Position numbers and translations under genes: made by a program
Source: Planctomycetota bacterium
Lineage (GTDB): Bacteria > Planctomycetota > Phycisphaerae > Phycisphaerales > SM1A02
Direction: 5' to 3'
Assembly: GCA_027622195.1 (NCBI GenBank)
Contig: JAQBZO010000004.1
Location: forward strand, 1-64,000
Length of the DNA: 64,000 nt
The notes under the pieces: model-generated
The model's input: only the letters and a program-made list of their open reading frames with translations
Told to the model about the DNA's origin: nothing
Databases searched by the model: none
Part shown: positions 9,125 to 16,152 of the stretch, piece after piece
How the letters are laid out: the number at the start of each line of letters is the position of its first letter
Numbering within the stretch: the stretch's first letter is position 1

Positions 9125-9198
9125 GGCGACCGTAGCTCAGTTGGTAGAGCACCGGGTTGTGATCCTGGTGGTCGCGGGTTCGAGCCCCGTCGGTCGCC
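9125..9198 (+). tRNA. tRNA-His (GTG anticodon)
   Basis: A full cloverleaf can be drawn: acceptor GCGACCG/CGGTCGC, D arm GCTCAGTTGGTAGAGC, anticodon stem CCGGG/CCTGG around loop TTGTGAT, and T arm GCGGG-TTCGAGC-CCCGT. The extra G at 9125 faces a C discriminator at 9198, the G-1:C73 identity pair of tRNA-His. CCA is not encoded. Confidence 0.97.
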
Positions 9199-9206
9199 CT
9201 TTCAGA

Positions 9207-9235
9207 AACCCCTCTTCATCGAGGGGGTTTTTATT
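9207..9235 (+). terminator. Intrinsic terminator after tRNA-His
   Basis: Stem AACCCCTC/GAGGGGGTT with a short TTCATC loop followed by a T-rich run. The T tract overlaps the stop codon of the convergent gene ending at 9231. Confidence 0.85.
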
Positions 9236-10067
9236 TCACACGAGTCGGTGGGATGAATTGTGCCCCACATTCAGAACAAATTGATCCCGCTTCATTCGCG
9301 CGCGGGTATCCGCACGCCACGCACACGCGAGTTTGGATGGTGCGCCGTCTGCGCCGAAGAAAAATAAGAAGCGGTCCGCCGAGCATGACGAGTGACCAGA
9401 GTCCGACGACGAGTGACCAGAAACTTCCCATCCCGCAATAGCAACTATCGCGCGATCTCACGAGGGCGTACCACGGAATCGAAAGTCCCACGCCGATCGC
9501 AGTGCCCTTCACGCAATTCGTCACGAATCGTTCAAATCGATCGGGCTCGCGCCTTGCTCGATACAACAAGATCGGCATCCAGATGATCCAACTGATGAGC
9601 CACAGCACAAGCATGATGTTGAGGAGCAAGGAAAACCATCCGTCCATTCCGCCCAGTGAGTCGGGCTCGCGACTCCCAAACAGTATCGGCAGATCAGCAA
9701 CCATCGCGATGGGAAGGAAGGTCAAGATGGAGACCACAAGTGCCGCAGCGATGGCCGATGAGTAGAGACTCGTCGCGCGCGTTGAGGTTGCAGTCGGCAT
9801 CGACACCGGCACCACAATGAGCACCGCTTGAATCAATGGGATCCCGATGAGTATCGTGACGAGCCCCACCGCCTGGACGACATTGACGAGCAGTTGACCC
9901 GGTTCAGGAGAGTGTCGAAGCGAATCCCAGAGCCCGCTCCAGATTCCGAAGGGATTCGACGCGAACTCTCCCTCCCCCAAGAGGGCGATGAGATGACTCC
10001 AGAAAACGCCCGCTACCAACATCCAAGCGAGCAGGACTCCGATGACGATGAGCACACGACCTTTCAT
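9231..10067 (-). CDS. Membrane protein with C-terminal zinc ribbon
   Basis: 278 residues. Several hydrophobic segments (about 5-25, 58-85, 103-130, 145-168, 190-235) indicate an integral membrane protein. The C-terminus has CVACGYPRANEAGSICSEC, a four-cysteine zinc-ribbon-like knuckle that is probably cytoplasmic. No enzyme motif is recognised. The start lies 17 bp from the divergent amidase gene, with a TACTGT -10-like element 5 nt before ATG, so the mRNA may be leaderless. Function unknown. Confidence 0.7.
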   Translation of the reverse strand: MKGRVLIVIGVLLAWMLVAGVFWSHLIALLGEGEFASNPFGIWSGLWDSLRHSPEPGQLLVNVVQAVGLVTILIGIPLIQAVLIVVPVSMPTATSTRATSLYSSAIAAALVVSILTFLPIAMVADLPILFGSREPDSLGGMDGWFSLLLNIMLVLWLISWIIWMPILLYRARREPDRFERFVTNCVKGTAIGVGLSIPWYALVRSRDSCYCGMGSFWSLVVGLWSLVMLGGPLLIFLRRRRRTIQTRVCVACGYPRANEAGSICSECGAQFIPPTRVK

Positions 10068-10071
10068 GACC

Positions 10072-10077
10072 TACAGT
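10072..10077 (+). promoter_or_regulatory. Candidate leaderless -10 (TACAGT) of the amidase gene
   Basis: TACAGT is 7 nt before the ATG at 10085 and no Shine-Dalgarno is visible. It overlaps, on the opposite strand, a TACTGT (10073-10078) placed 5 nt before the divergent ATG at 10067. Confidence 0.4.
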
Positions 10078-10078
10078 A
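10073..10078 (-). promoter_or_regulatory. Candidate leaderless -10 (TACTGT) of the membrane protein gene
   Basis: Minus-strand TACTGT followed by five bases and ATG (10067). It is nearly coincident with the plus-strand TACAGT. Confidence 0.4.
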
Positions 10079-10084
10079 TCGCCC

Positions 10085-10876
10085 ATGCGCGTCGCACTCC
10101 TGCAGCATGATCCAGTCTGGGAAGACAAAGCATCGAATCGCGCGACCATTCGCGCCGCGCTCGATGGAGCGAAGTTTGCCCCGCGCACTTTGGTGGTCCT
10201 TCCAGAGTTGGCTGAAACAGGTTTTTCTTCGAATGTCGATGTGACCGCTGCAGGAGACAGTGTTTCCTGGGCAACGTCCCTCGCAAAAGACCTCAATATC
10301 TGGCTCGTCGCAGGAATCGCTGAACGTGATGGACGGGGCAAACCTCGTAACGCTGCGATTGTGGTGAATCCCGAGGGAGTGGTCGCCGCGCGTTATTGGA
10401 AGATGCATCCATTCACCGCCGGACGCGAAGAGCGGAGTTATCCGGCAGGACGCGAGGTTGTGGTGGTGGATGTGGACGGCGTCGCCGTGGCTCCGATCAT
10501 TTGCTACGACCTTCGATTTCCAGAGTTGTTCCGAGCCGCAGTGCGCCAAGGCGCTGAAGTCTTCGCGATCGGAGCGTGCTGGCCCACTAATCGCATTGCG
10601 CACTGGGACACACTGAGTTGCGCGCGCGCAATTGAAAACCAAGCGCTGGTCATCGCGGCGAATCGAACCGGCAAAGAACCCACCGTCGAGTGCGGAGGAC
10701 GAAGTGCCATCATCGATTGGCAAGGCGTCCGAGTGCAGCACGCCGACGCGCGTCCGTGCATTCTGGAGGCAAACATCGACATTCAGGCGCTGCGCGATTG
10801 GCGTTCAAAGTTCCCCGCCCTTCGCGACATGCGCGACGAGTTTTTTATCGACCACCGCACACCTCGGTGCGGATAA
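10085..10876 (+). CDS. Carbon-nitrogen hydrolase (omega-amidase/Nit2-like)
   Basis: 263 residues of the nitrilase superfamily. The catalytic triad is Glu41 (LPELAETGF), Lys106 (YWKMHPF) and Cys140 (ICYDLRFPELFR). The ICYDLRFPE box is typical of the YafV/omega-amidase group, which hydrolyses 2-oxoglutaramate or similar omega-amides in methionine salvage and glutamine metabolism; exact substrate is inferred. Start is ATG at 10085 because the protein begins MRVALLQHD, the family N-terminus. Confidence 0.88.
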   Translation: MRVALLQHDPVWEDKASNRATIRAALDGAKFAPRTLVVLPELAETGFSSNVDVTAAGDSVSWATSLAKDLNIWLVAGIAERDGRGKPRNAAIVVNPEGVVAARYWKMHPFTAGREERSYPAGREVVVVDVDGVAVAPIICYDLRFPELFRAAVRQGAEVFAIGACWPTNRIAHWDTLSCARAIENQALVIAANRTGKEPTVECGGRSAIIDWQGVRVQHADARPCILEANIDIQALRDWRSKFPALRDMRDEFFIDHRTPRCG

Positions 10877-10942
10877 CCATTTCGTGGATGAACTGTTTGT
10901 TGTGGACTTGCTGCGCGGTCGATCTACACTCCGCCGCAAGTC

Positions 10943-11485
10943 ATGGCGAAGTCGCGACGAGTCATCTTGCCCACGGAGCCGCAACCATCTGCGGAGGATC
11001 GTGGAGCATCCGCCGTTCGCAGAGCGTTCTTCGCGCGCGCGCAAACCTTCGCACTGCGTTTTGGAGTTTCACTCGACGAAGTCATCGAGCACCTGCACTT
11101 TGCACAACCTGATGAGAGTCGATGGGATGGCGCATGGATGGAAGATGTCGTCATGGTTGTGGCGACACTGCGTGGGGATCAACATGCTTGGAACGAGTTG
11201 ACGCTCACGCATCATTGGAGACTGCGTGAACTTGCTCACGACGCAACAGGCCCGATGGAAGGTGCTCTCGTTCTGGAGCGTTTTATGCAATCGATCCGTC
11301 GCAATGGACCGAGTGGACCACTCGGTGAATACGATGGAAGTCGTTCACTCGCCGCGTGGCTCGCATCCCGATTGGCTGGACACCTTGGTCAGCGGTTTCC
11401 ATCCGGACTTGACATGGAACGCAAACCACGTACTCTCTCGATCCGATCTGCGGACAATGTCCTCTTGGATCGTTCGGCAACTTAG
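10943..11485 (+). CDS. Sigma-70 region-2-like protein lacking region 4
   Basis: 180 residues. The segment LRGDQHAWNELTLTHHWRLRELAHDATGPMEGALVLERFMQSIRRNGPSG is split here for brevity; with LGEYDGSRSLAAWLASRL it follows the pattern of ECF sigma region 2 (GDxxAWxxL, then YDGxxSLxxWL). No region 4 helix-turn-helix follows: the protein ends after a short basic tail. Its stop codon (TAG, 11483-11485) lies inside the tRNA-Phe gene. A TACACT hexamer is 12 nt before the ATG. It may be a truncated sigma factor, or a sigma-derived regulator that binds core polymerase or an anti-sigma factor. Assignment is from pattern only. Confidence 0.55.
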   Translation: MAKSRRVILPTEPQPSAEDRGASAVRRAFFARAQTFALRFGVSLDEVIEHLHFAQPDESRWDGAWMEDVVMVVATLRGDQHAWNELTLTHHWRLRELAHDATGPMEGALVLERFMQSIRRNGPSGPLGEYDGSRSLAAWLASRLAGHLGQRFPSGLDMERKPRTLSIRSADNVLLDRSAT

Positions 11486-11548
11486 CTCAGTTGGTAGAGC
11501 AGCGCATTGAAAATGCGCGGGTCCGCGGTTCAAGTCCGCGAGTTGCCA
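11476..11548 (+). tRNA. tRNA-Phe (GAA anticodon)
   Basis: Acceptor GGCAACT/AGTTGCC, D arm GCTCAGTTGGTAGAGC, anticodon stem GCATT/AATGC around a loop with GAA, T arm CGCGG-TTCAAGT-CCGCG, discriminator A, no encoded CCA. It overlaps the 3' ends of the genes on both sides: 10 nt of the plus-strand gene and 62 nt of the minus-strand gene. Confidence 0.97.
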
Positions 11549-12095
11549 TTCCACTCTCGGGGGTCTCTTCGTTCTCTTGTTCATCGACCGGCAAACGCAC
11601 TCCACAGCGAAGGTGACGCACATCCAGTCCGGCGAGTGGATAGAAACGAGTGAGCAAGTTGGCGAGCACTTCGCTGTCCGCCACTCGGAGCATGACGGGT
11701 CGACCGAGAACAGCTGTTGCAAATCGGCTGGCTTGGGCGAGGTGACGCGCAGTCGTTGCGGCAATGAGTGTTCCGTTCTCGATCGAGAGTGGAAGGATGC
11801 GAAACTGCCATGCTTGTCGCGCCGTCACGCTCGCCAAAGCGCGCGGATTCGGCTCGGGCGGAGCGGAGTCCAGTTCACTCGCCTGTTCGCGATATTGATC
11901 CATCCACACCGCTTCAATGAGATCTGGCTCGATGCCGTACATGCGCTCTGCGATGTCTCCGAATGGACGCGTGCTTTCGCGCTGCACACTGAGCACTTGG
12001 TCGACTTGTTCGCGGGTCATTACCCCCTGAGACAGGAGGCGCTCTCCCATCTTGAGTCCGCGTCGAGGATGGTCATTTTGGTTTGTGTTCGTCAT
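11487..12095 (-). CDS. Stand-alone MshEN/GspE N-terminal-like protein
   Basis: About 202 residues from the ATG at 12095, chosen because GGAGGA sits 7 nt upstream. The protein resembles the N-terminal domain of type II secretion/type IV pilus ATPases: MGERLLSQGVMTREQVDQVLSVQ, then ALASVTARQAWQFRILPLSIENGTLIAATT. In GspE/PilB/MshE this domain precedes the ATPase and can bind c-di-GMP. No Walker motifs follow, so it may be an adaptor for a pilus or secretion machine. The last 20 codons are antisense to tRNA-Phe, and that tail (GMATRGLEPRTRAFSMRCSTN) is therefore constrained by the tRNA, not by protein function. Confidence 0.65.
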   Translation of the reverse strand: MTNTNQNDHPRRGLKMGERLLSQGVMTREQVDQVLSVQRESTRPFGDIAERMYGIEPDLIEAVWMDQYREQASELDSAPPEPNPRALASVTARQAWQFRILPLSIENGTLIAATTARHLAQASRFATAVLGRPVMLRVADSEVLANLLTRFYPLAGLDVRHLRCGVRLPVDEQENEETPESGMATRGLEPRTRAFSMRCSTN

Positions 12096-12211
12096 AGGGC
12101 ATTCCTCCAACTGGAATGGGTCATCGGGCTATCCATGACCCCTCTTTGGTCAACTTTTCGATTTCGACGAGAGAAATTGCACCCCAATTGCGGCATCGGC
12201 CCTTTGTGCGC

Positions 12212-12217
12212 CATAAT
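12212..12217 (+). promoter_or_regulatory. Candidate leaderless promoter (CATAAT, with TTGCGG at 12188)
   Basis: TTGCGG (12188-12193), an 18-nt spacer and CATAAT place the expected transcription start within a base or two of the GTG at 12223. Confidence 0.4.
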
Positions 12218-12222
12218 CCACT

Positions 12223-13029
12223 GTGGCGAGGATCGACCTTGAATCGGAACAACGTGTTCTTGCCGCCATCAAGCGCATCGGTTGCGTTTGGGCTCGTGAA
12301 ATCCCAGGTCCGACGGGACGAACTAGCGACTTTCTCGCCATGCGAGAGGAGACGCATCTCGCTCTCCATGTCAAAGAGTTGGCACTTGACCCGGAAGATC
12401 AAGGTTCGTTGCCCACTTGGGCACTTGGCATGTCGCGCGTTCGTCGCAGTGTCCTCGTGGGCGTCGTTCTTGAATCGGCTCGCGCACGCGTGGGAACGGA
12501 ATCGCGAAGTGAGGCGCGCGCGTTTCTGAGTCACGGCGCGATTGGAGAAGAGCACATCGTTCGATCGGATGATCGTTCTCGTGCAGCGATTCTTCGCATC
12601 CTCGGTCCTGCCCCCGCTGCTCGAAAGACGGTGCGACTCTTGATTGAGGCGGATGCACAGCCCGACCGCGATGTCTGGCGCATTCGTCGATTACTGGACC
12701 GCGCCTTCGCGCAGTTCATGCCGCGGATGACGAACCTCATCGTCCTTGCGGGTCCACATGATCGATGGCTTGCGCTCGATCATGCGTTGTTGGGACGTCC
12801 CATTGAGAGGTGGGATCTTTTTCCAAAGCGCGGCGAACGCATCGCTGTGGGAAGATCGGACGACAGTTTTTGGGCGACTCGTGCGCGACCAGAGAGTGGC
12901 GCGCTCTTGTGGGTTCCGACATCGGGTCGTGGCGTTGAGAAACAGCCCACTCTTTGGATTCGCGGTGGTGCGCGATTGAATCTGCCCGAAGAAGCGATGC
13001 TCCTTGATCTTCGCGATGCGCTCGCGTGA
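12223..13029 (+). CDS. Conserved-looking protein of unknown function
   Basis: 268 residues beginning with GTG (VARIDLESEQRVLAAIKRIG). I do not recognise the family. The N-terminal part contains TSDFLAMREETHLALHVKEL, which has the spacing of a PD-(D/E)xK nuclease core (D, then hydrophobic-x-K) but with His in place of the acidic residue, so a nuclease call is not justified. The rest is mixed alpha/beta with many arginines and no signal peptide or membrane segment. It is divergent from the MshEN gene and convergent with hflX (13-bp gap). Confidence 0.55.
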   Translation: MARIDLESEQRVLAAIKRIGCVWAREIPGPTGRTSDFLAMREETHLALHVKELALDPEDQGSLPTWALGMSRVRRSVLVGVVLESARARVGTESRSEARAFLSHGAIGEEHIVRSDDRSRAAILRILGPAPAARKTVRLLIEADAQPDRDVWRIRRLLDRAFAQFMPRMTNLIVLAGPHDRWLALDHALLGRPIERWDLFPKRGERIAVGRSDDSFWATRARPESGALLWVPTSGRGVEKQPTLWIRGGARLNLPEEAMLLDLRDALA

Positions 13030-13042
13030 AAACGGATGGAGG

Positions 13043-14452
13043 TCAATCTCCGCCGTTGATGCGCTCGTGCGGTGGCGTGCGTCGTGCCTCGCCCCACGAT
13101 TCGGTCACGCCGAACACCTTGTCCAGTCCAGCCTTTCCCTTGAGTCCATCAATCTCGATGGGAACGCCACCCTCGACGACTTGGTCCAGCGTTCCGCGTC
13201 CCGCGCGAATGCGCAGTCGCACGCGGTCGCCATCCCAATGACGATCCAACACTTCTGTGCGGCGCTCGATGAAGTCGATCGCCTTGCTCTGTGACATAGG
13301 GATCCACACATCGAGTTCGGTGGCTTGACCAGTGCGCATGACTCGAACGGTTTCAGAAAGGTGCCCAATGCCTTCCTTGGTCAGTGCACTCACTGCGATT
13401 TGCGCGATGCCGCAGCCTTTCCACTGCTCGACGAGTTCACTGCGCGTGCTCTCTTGCAATTGATCGACCTTATTGAGGATAAGGACTCTCGGTTGAGTGG
13501 ACGCGCCAATCGAATCGAGCACTTCGCACACGGTTTTCCAATGCATCCGTGCGTTCCGGTCTGCTGCGTCGACGACGACGAGCAACACGTGCGCGCTGAT
13601 GGCATCCTCGAGCGTCGCACGAAAACTCGCGACGAGGTGATGGGGTAGGTTGCGAATGAATCCGACGGTGTCCCCGAGCATCACGCTCTCGCCGCCACCC
13701 GTGTTCCATACTTCAACGCGTGTGGCGAGCGTGGCGAAGAGTTGATCGTTGGCGAATGCTCCTCCTGCGGTGAGCGCGTTGAAGAGCGAACTCTTGCCCG
13801 CGTTCGTGTATCCCACAAGGCATGCAGTGAAATGATCGCGCCTCCGCTCGGAGACTTCTCGCGCGCGCCGCTCGAGCACTTCGTTCATCTCATTGCGAAG
13901 GACAGTCAGTCGACGCTTCACGATGCGTCGATCGATTTCGATCTGCTGCTCGCCCGGTCCGCGCGTACCCACGCCCATCGGCGCTCCGCCTGTGACCTGT
14001 CCTAAGTGGGTCCACATCGCTCGCAATCGAGGGGCGACATATTCAAGCTGCGCGATTTCGACTTGCAAGATCGCGGCGCGCGTGGTCGCTCGATTCGCAA
14101 AAATATCGAGAATGAGTTCCGATCGGTCGAGGACCTTGCACTTCGTCGCCTCTTCGAGCACTTGAATCTGACTCGGCGCGAGTTCGTTATCAAACACGAT
14201 CACCTTCGCGCCCGTCTCGACGACGAGTATCGCCAATTCTTCGAGTTTTCCCTTGCCGACATACGACCGTCCACTGGGATTCCGGCGGTTTTGCTCGAGT
14301 GTTGCGACGACTCGCACTCCAGCCGATTCTGCGAGTGCGCGAAGTTCTCCAAACGGATCCTCCGCGTCGAAGTCATCGCCGTGCATATGGACAGCGACCA
14401 AGATCGCCGTCTCTTTTTGCAGCGTGACATCCGATCGAAGTCCTTGTTCCAT
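13043..14452 (-). CDS. hflX: Ribosome-associated GTPase HflX
   Basis: 469 residues. The HflX N-terminal domain includes GRSYVGKGKLEEL and the glycine-rich GTRGPGEQQIEIDRR loop (about 163-176). The G domain has G1 GYTNAGKSS (214-222), G3 DTVGFIRNLP (about 260) and G4 NKVD (about 331). HflX splits stalled 70S ribosomes under stress. A TAGACT -10-like element lies 9 nt upstream of ATG and there is no Shine-Dalgarno. It is divergent from tsaD, with 43 bp between starts. Confidence 0.95.
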   Translation of the reverse strand: MEQGLRSDVTLQKETAILVAVHMHGDDFDAEDPFGELRALAESAGVRVVATLEQNRRNPSGRSYVGKGKLEELAILVVETGAKVIVFDNELAPSQIQVLEEATKCKVLDRSELILDIFANRATTRAAILQVEIAQLEYVAPRLRAMWTHLGQVTGGAPMGVGTRGPGEQQIEIDRRIVKRRLTVLRNEMNEVLERRAREVSERRRDHFTACLVGYTNAGKSSLFNALTAGGAFANDQLFATLATRVEVWNTGGGESVMLGDTVGFIRNLPHHLVASFRATLEDAISAHVLLVVVDAADRNARMHWKTVCEVLDSIGASTQPRVLILNKVDQLQESTRSELVEQWKGCGIAQIAVSALTKEGIGHLSETVRVMRTGQATELDVWIPMSQSKAIDFIERRTEVLDRHWDGDRVRLRIRAGRGTLDQVVEGGVPIEIDGLKGKAGLDKVFGVTESWGEARRTPPHERINGGD

Positions 14453-14461
14453 GTCGCGCGA

Positions 14462-14467
14462 AGTCTA
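14462..14467 (-). promoter_or_regulatory. Candidate -10 (TAGACT) of hflX
   Basis: TAGACT-N9-ATG on the minus strand, the same hexamer and spacing as before the UDP-glucuronate decarboxylase gene and uvrD. Confidence 0.4.
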
Positions 14468-14495
14468 TCTTGCATCTGCGATACGCTTGAGGATC

Positions 14496-15581
14496 ATGAT
14501 CGTCCTCGGCATTGAGACCAGTTGCGATGAAACAGCGGCGAGCGTTGTGCGGCGCACCGCCGATGGACGACTCCACGAGCTCTCCTCCGTAATCGCCACG
14601 CAAGAGAAGATCCACGAAGAATGGGGAGGCGTCGTCCCCGAGATGGCGAGTCGCGCCCACGCCGAGCGGTTGCTTCCAGTGATTCGATACGCGCTTGACA
14701 GAGCATCGACTTCACTCGCGGCGATTGATGGCATTGCGGTCGCGGTTCAGCCTGGGCTCATCGGTTCGTTGCTCGTTGGAGTGAGTGCCGCCAAAGCCAT
14801 GGCTTGGAGTCTTGGCAAACCCATCGTCGGAGTCGATCACCTCGTGGCTCATCTCATCGCTGCTGAAATCGACGGTGAACCAATCGACTATCCCGCAATC
14901 GGATTGGTCGCATCGGGTGGACACAGCAGCCTCATCCATCTGGACGCAGACGGATCCATGTCGCTCATCGGCGCCACCGTCGACGATGCTGCGGGCGAAG
15001 CGTTCGACAAGGGAGCGACGATCCTTGGAATCCCCTACCCGGGCGGACCCAATCTTGAAATCGCAGCGCGCGAGGGGGATCCAAAGGCATTTGCATTTCC
15101 TGTCCCCCATATTCAAGATGGACTGGGATTCAGTTTCTCTGGAATCAAAACTTCGCTGCTTTATGCAGTGCGTGGGAATCCTGTGCGAGCGGATCATCGA
15201 GGTGCATCCCCCGCCGTCGCACCAGAACCGATGACATCGAGTCGGCGCGCCGATCTCGCTGCGTCGTATCAATTCGCCATCGTCCACGCACTCGTGCGCG
15301 GAGTGCGCAAGGCGGTCGAAAGCACTGGCATCACCGAGGTCGTCGTCGGCGGAGGCGTCTGCGCGAATGGAGTCCTTCGATCCAAACTCGAAGGGCTCGC
15401 TTCAACGCATCATCTTTCGATTCGCATGCCTCATCCACGACACTGCACCGATAATGCCGCCATGATCGCCGCTGCTGGAATCCGCCGATTCGCTCGAGGT
15501 GAATCCGATGGACTGGAACTCGCAGCGCGACCACTCTCCGCTCTGATTCGTGGCCACCGCGGCCGTCCACAGACAAAGTAA
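14496..15581 (+). CDS. tsaD: tRNA N6-adenosine threonylcarbamoyltransferase
   Basis: 361 residues from the ATG at 14496, where MIVLGIETSCDETA matches the TsaD N-terminus; GAGGA lies 3 nt upstream. Metal-binding His115 and His119 are in VDHLVAHL, and the C-terminal HCTDNAAMIAAAG supplies the conserved Asp. TsaD transfers threonylcarbamoyl to A37 of ANN-decoding tRNAs together with TsaB and TsaE, which are not in the window. The frame is open upstream but is antisense to hflX there. A release-factor-like gene follows after 6 bp, so the two translation-related genes form an operon. Confidence 0.96.
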   Translation: MIVLGIETSCDETAASVVRRTADGRLHELSSVIATQEKIHEEWGGVVPEMASRAHAERLLPVIRYALDRASTSLAAIDGIAVAVQPGLIGSLLVGVSAAKAMAWSLGKPIVGVDHLVAHLIAAEIDGEPIDYPAIGLVASGGHSSLIHLDADGSMSLIGATVDDAAGEAFDKGATILGIPYPGGPNLEIAAREGDPKAFAFPVPHIQDGLGFSFSGIKTSLLYAVRGNPVRADHRGASPAVAPEPMTSSRRADLAASYQFAIVHALVRGVRKAVESTGITEVVVGGGVCANGVLRSKLEGLASTHHLSIRMPHPRHCTDNAAMIAAAGIRRFARGESDGLELAARPLSALIRGHRGRPQTK

Positions 15582-15587
15582 CGAGCC

Positions 15588-16145
15588 ATGTCAACCCGAT
15601 CTTCCTATGTCGATCCGCGCGCGAAGTACCTCAAGGGAATCCATCCTGCGACACTTGAAGAAGAGACTCTGCTCGCGCAGTGCGAGTTTCGGTTTGGTCG
15701 TGTGTCGGGTCCTGGAGGACAGCACCGCAACAAGACTGAGACAGCCACTTGGATCAAGCACATCCCCACTGAGTTTGAGACGCAAGCGACTGAGCGTCGA
15801 AGTCAGCACGAAAATAAGCAGATGGCTATTTTTCGAATTCGCATCAAACTCGCCATTCGATGCCGCACGCTGCTCGACCGAGACTGCCACTATGCAAGTG
15901 AGTTATGGAAGCGACGCCGCCTCGGAGAAAAACTAACGGTCAATCCGCACCACGAGGATTACCCAGCGCTCCTTGCCGAGGCACTCGATGTCATCACCGC
16001 TCGACGTTTCGATGTCGCTGGAGCGGCGGGGCTTCTCGGCATCACGATGAGTCAACTGACGCGACTCGTTCGACACGAGAAGCACGCCTTCGCGATGCTC
16101 AACGAAGGACGCGAACAGGTTGGACTCGTCAAACTTCGGTCGTAG
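15588..16145 (+). CDS. Release-factor-like GGQ protein with C-terminal HTH-like tail
   Basis: 185 residues. SGPGGQHRNKTETA (about 40-53) is the peptidyl-hydrolase GGQ motif of class I release factors and ArfB, here followed by the conserved basic stretch. The codon-recognition domain of RF1/RF2 is absent, so it resembles rescue-type or RF-like proteins. Unlike ArfB it lacks a lysine-rich tail. Instead residues about 125-185 (YPALLAEALDVITARR, then AGLLGITMSQLTRLVR) look like a helix-turn-helix. A role in ribosome rescue is inferred from the GGQ motif and tsaD linkage. Confidence 0.8.
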   Translation: MSTRSSYVDPRAKYLKGIHPATLEEETLLAQCEFRFGRVSGPGGQHRNKTETATWIKHIPTEFETQATERRSQHENKQMAIFRIRIKLAIRCRTLLDRDCHYASELWKRRRLGEKLTVNPHHEDYPALLAEALDVITARRFDVAGAAGLLGITMSQLTRLVRHEKHAFAMLNEGREQVGLVKLRS

Positions 16146-16152
16146 GCAAACG

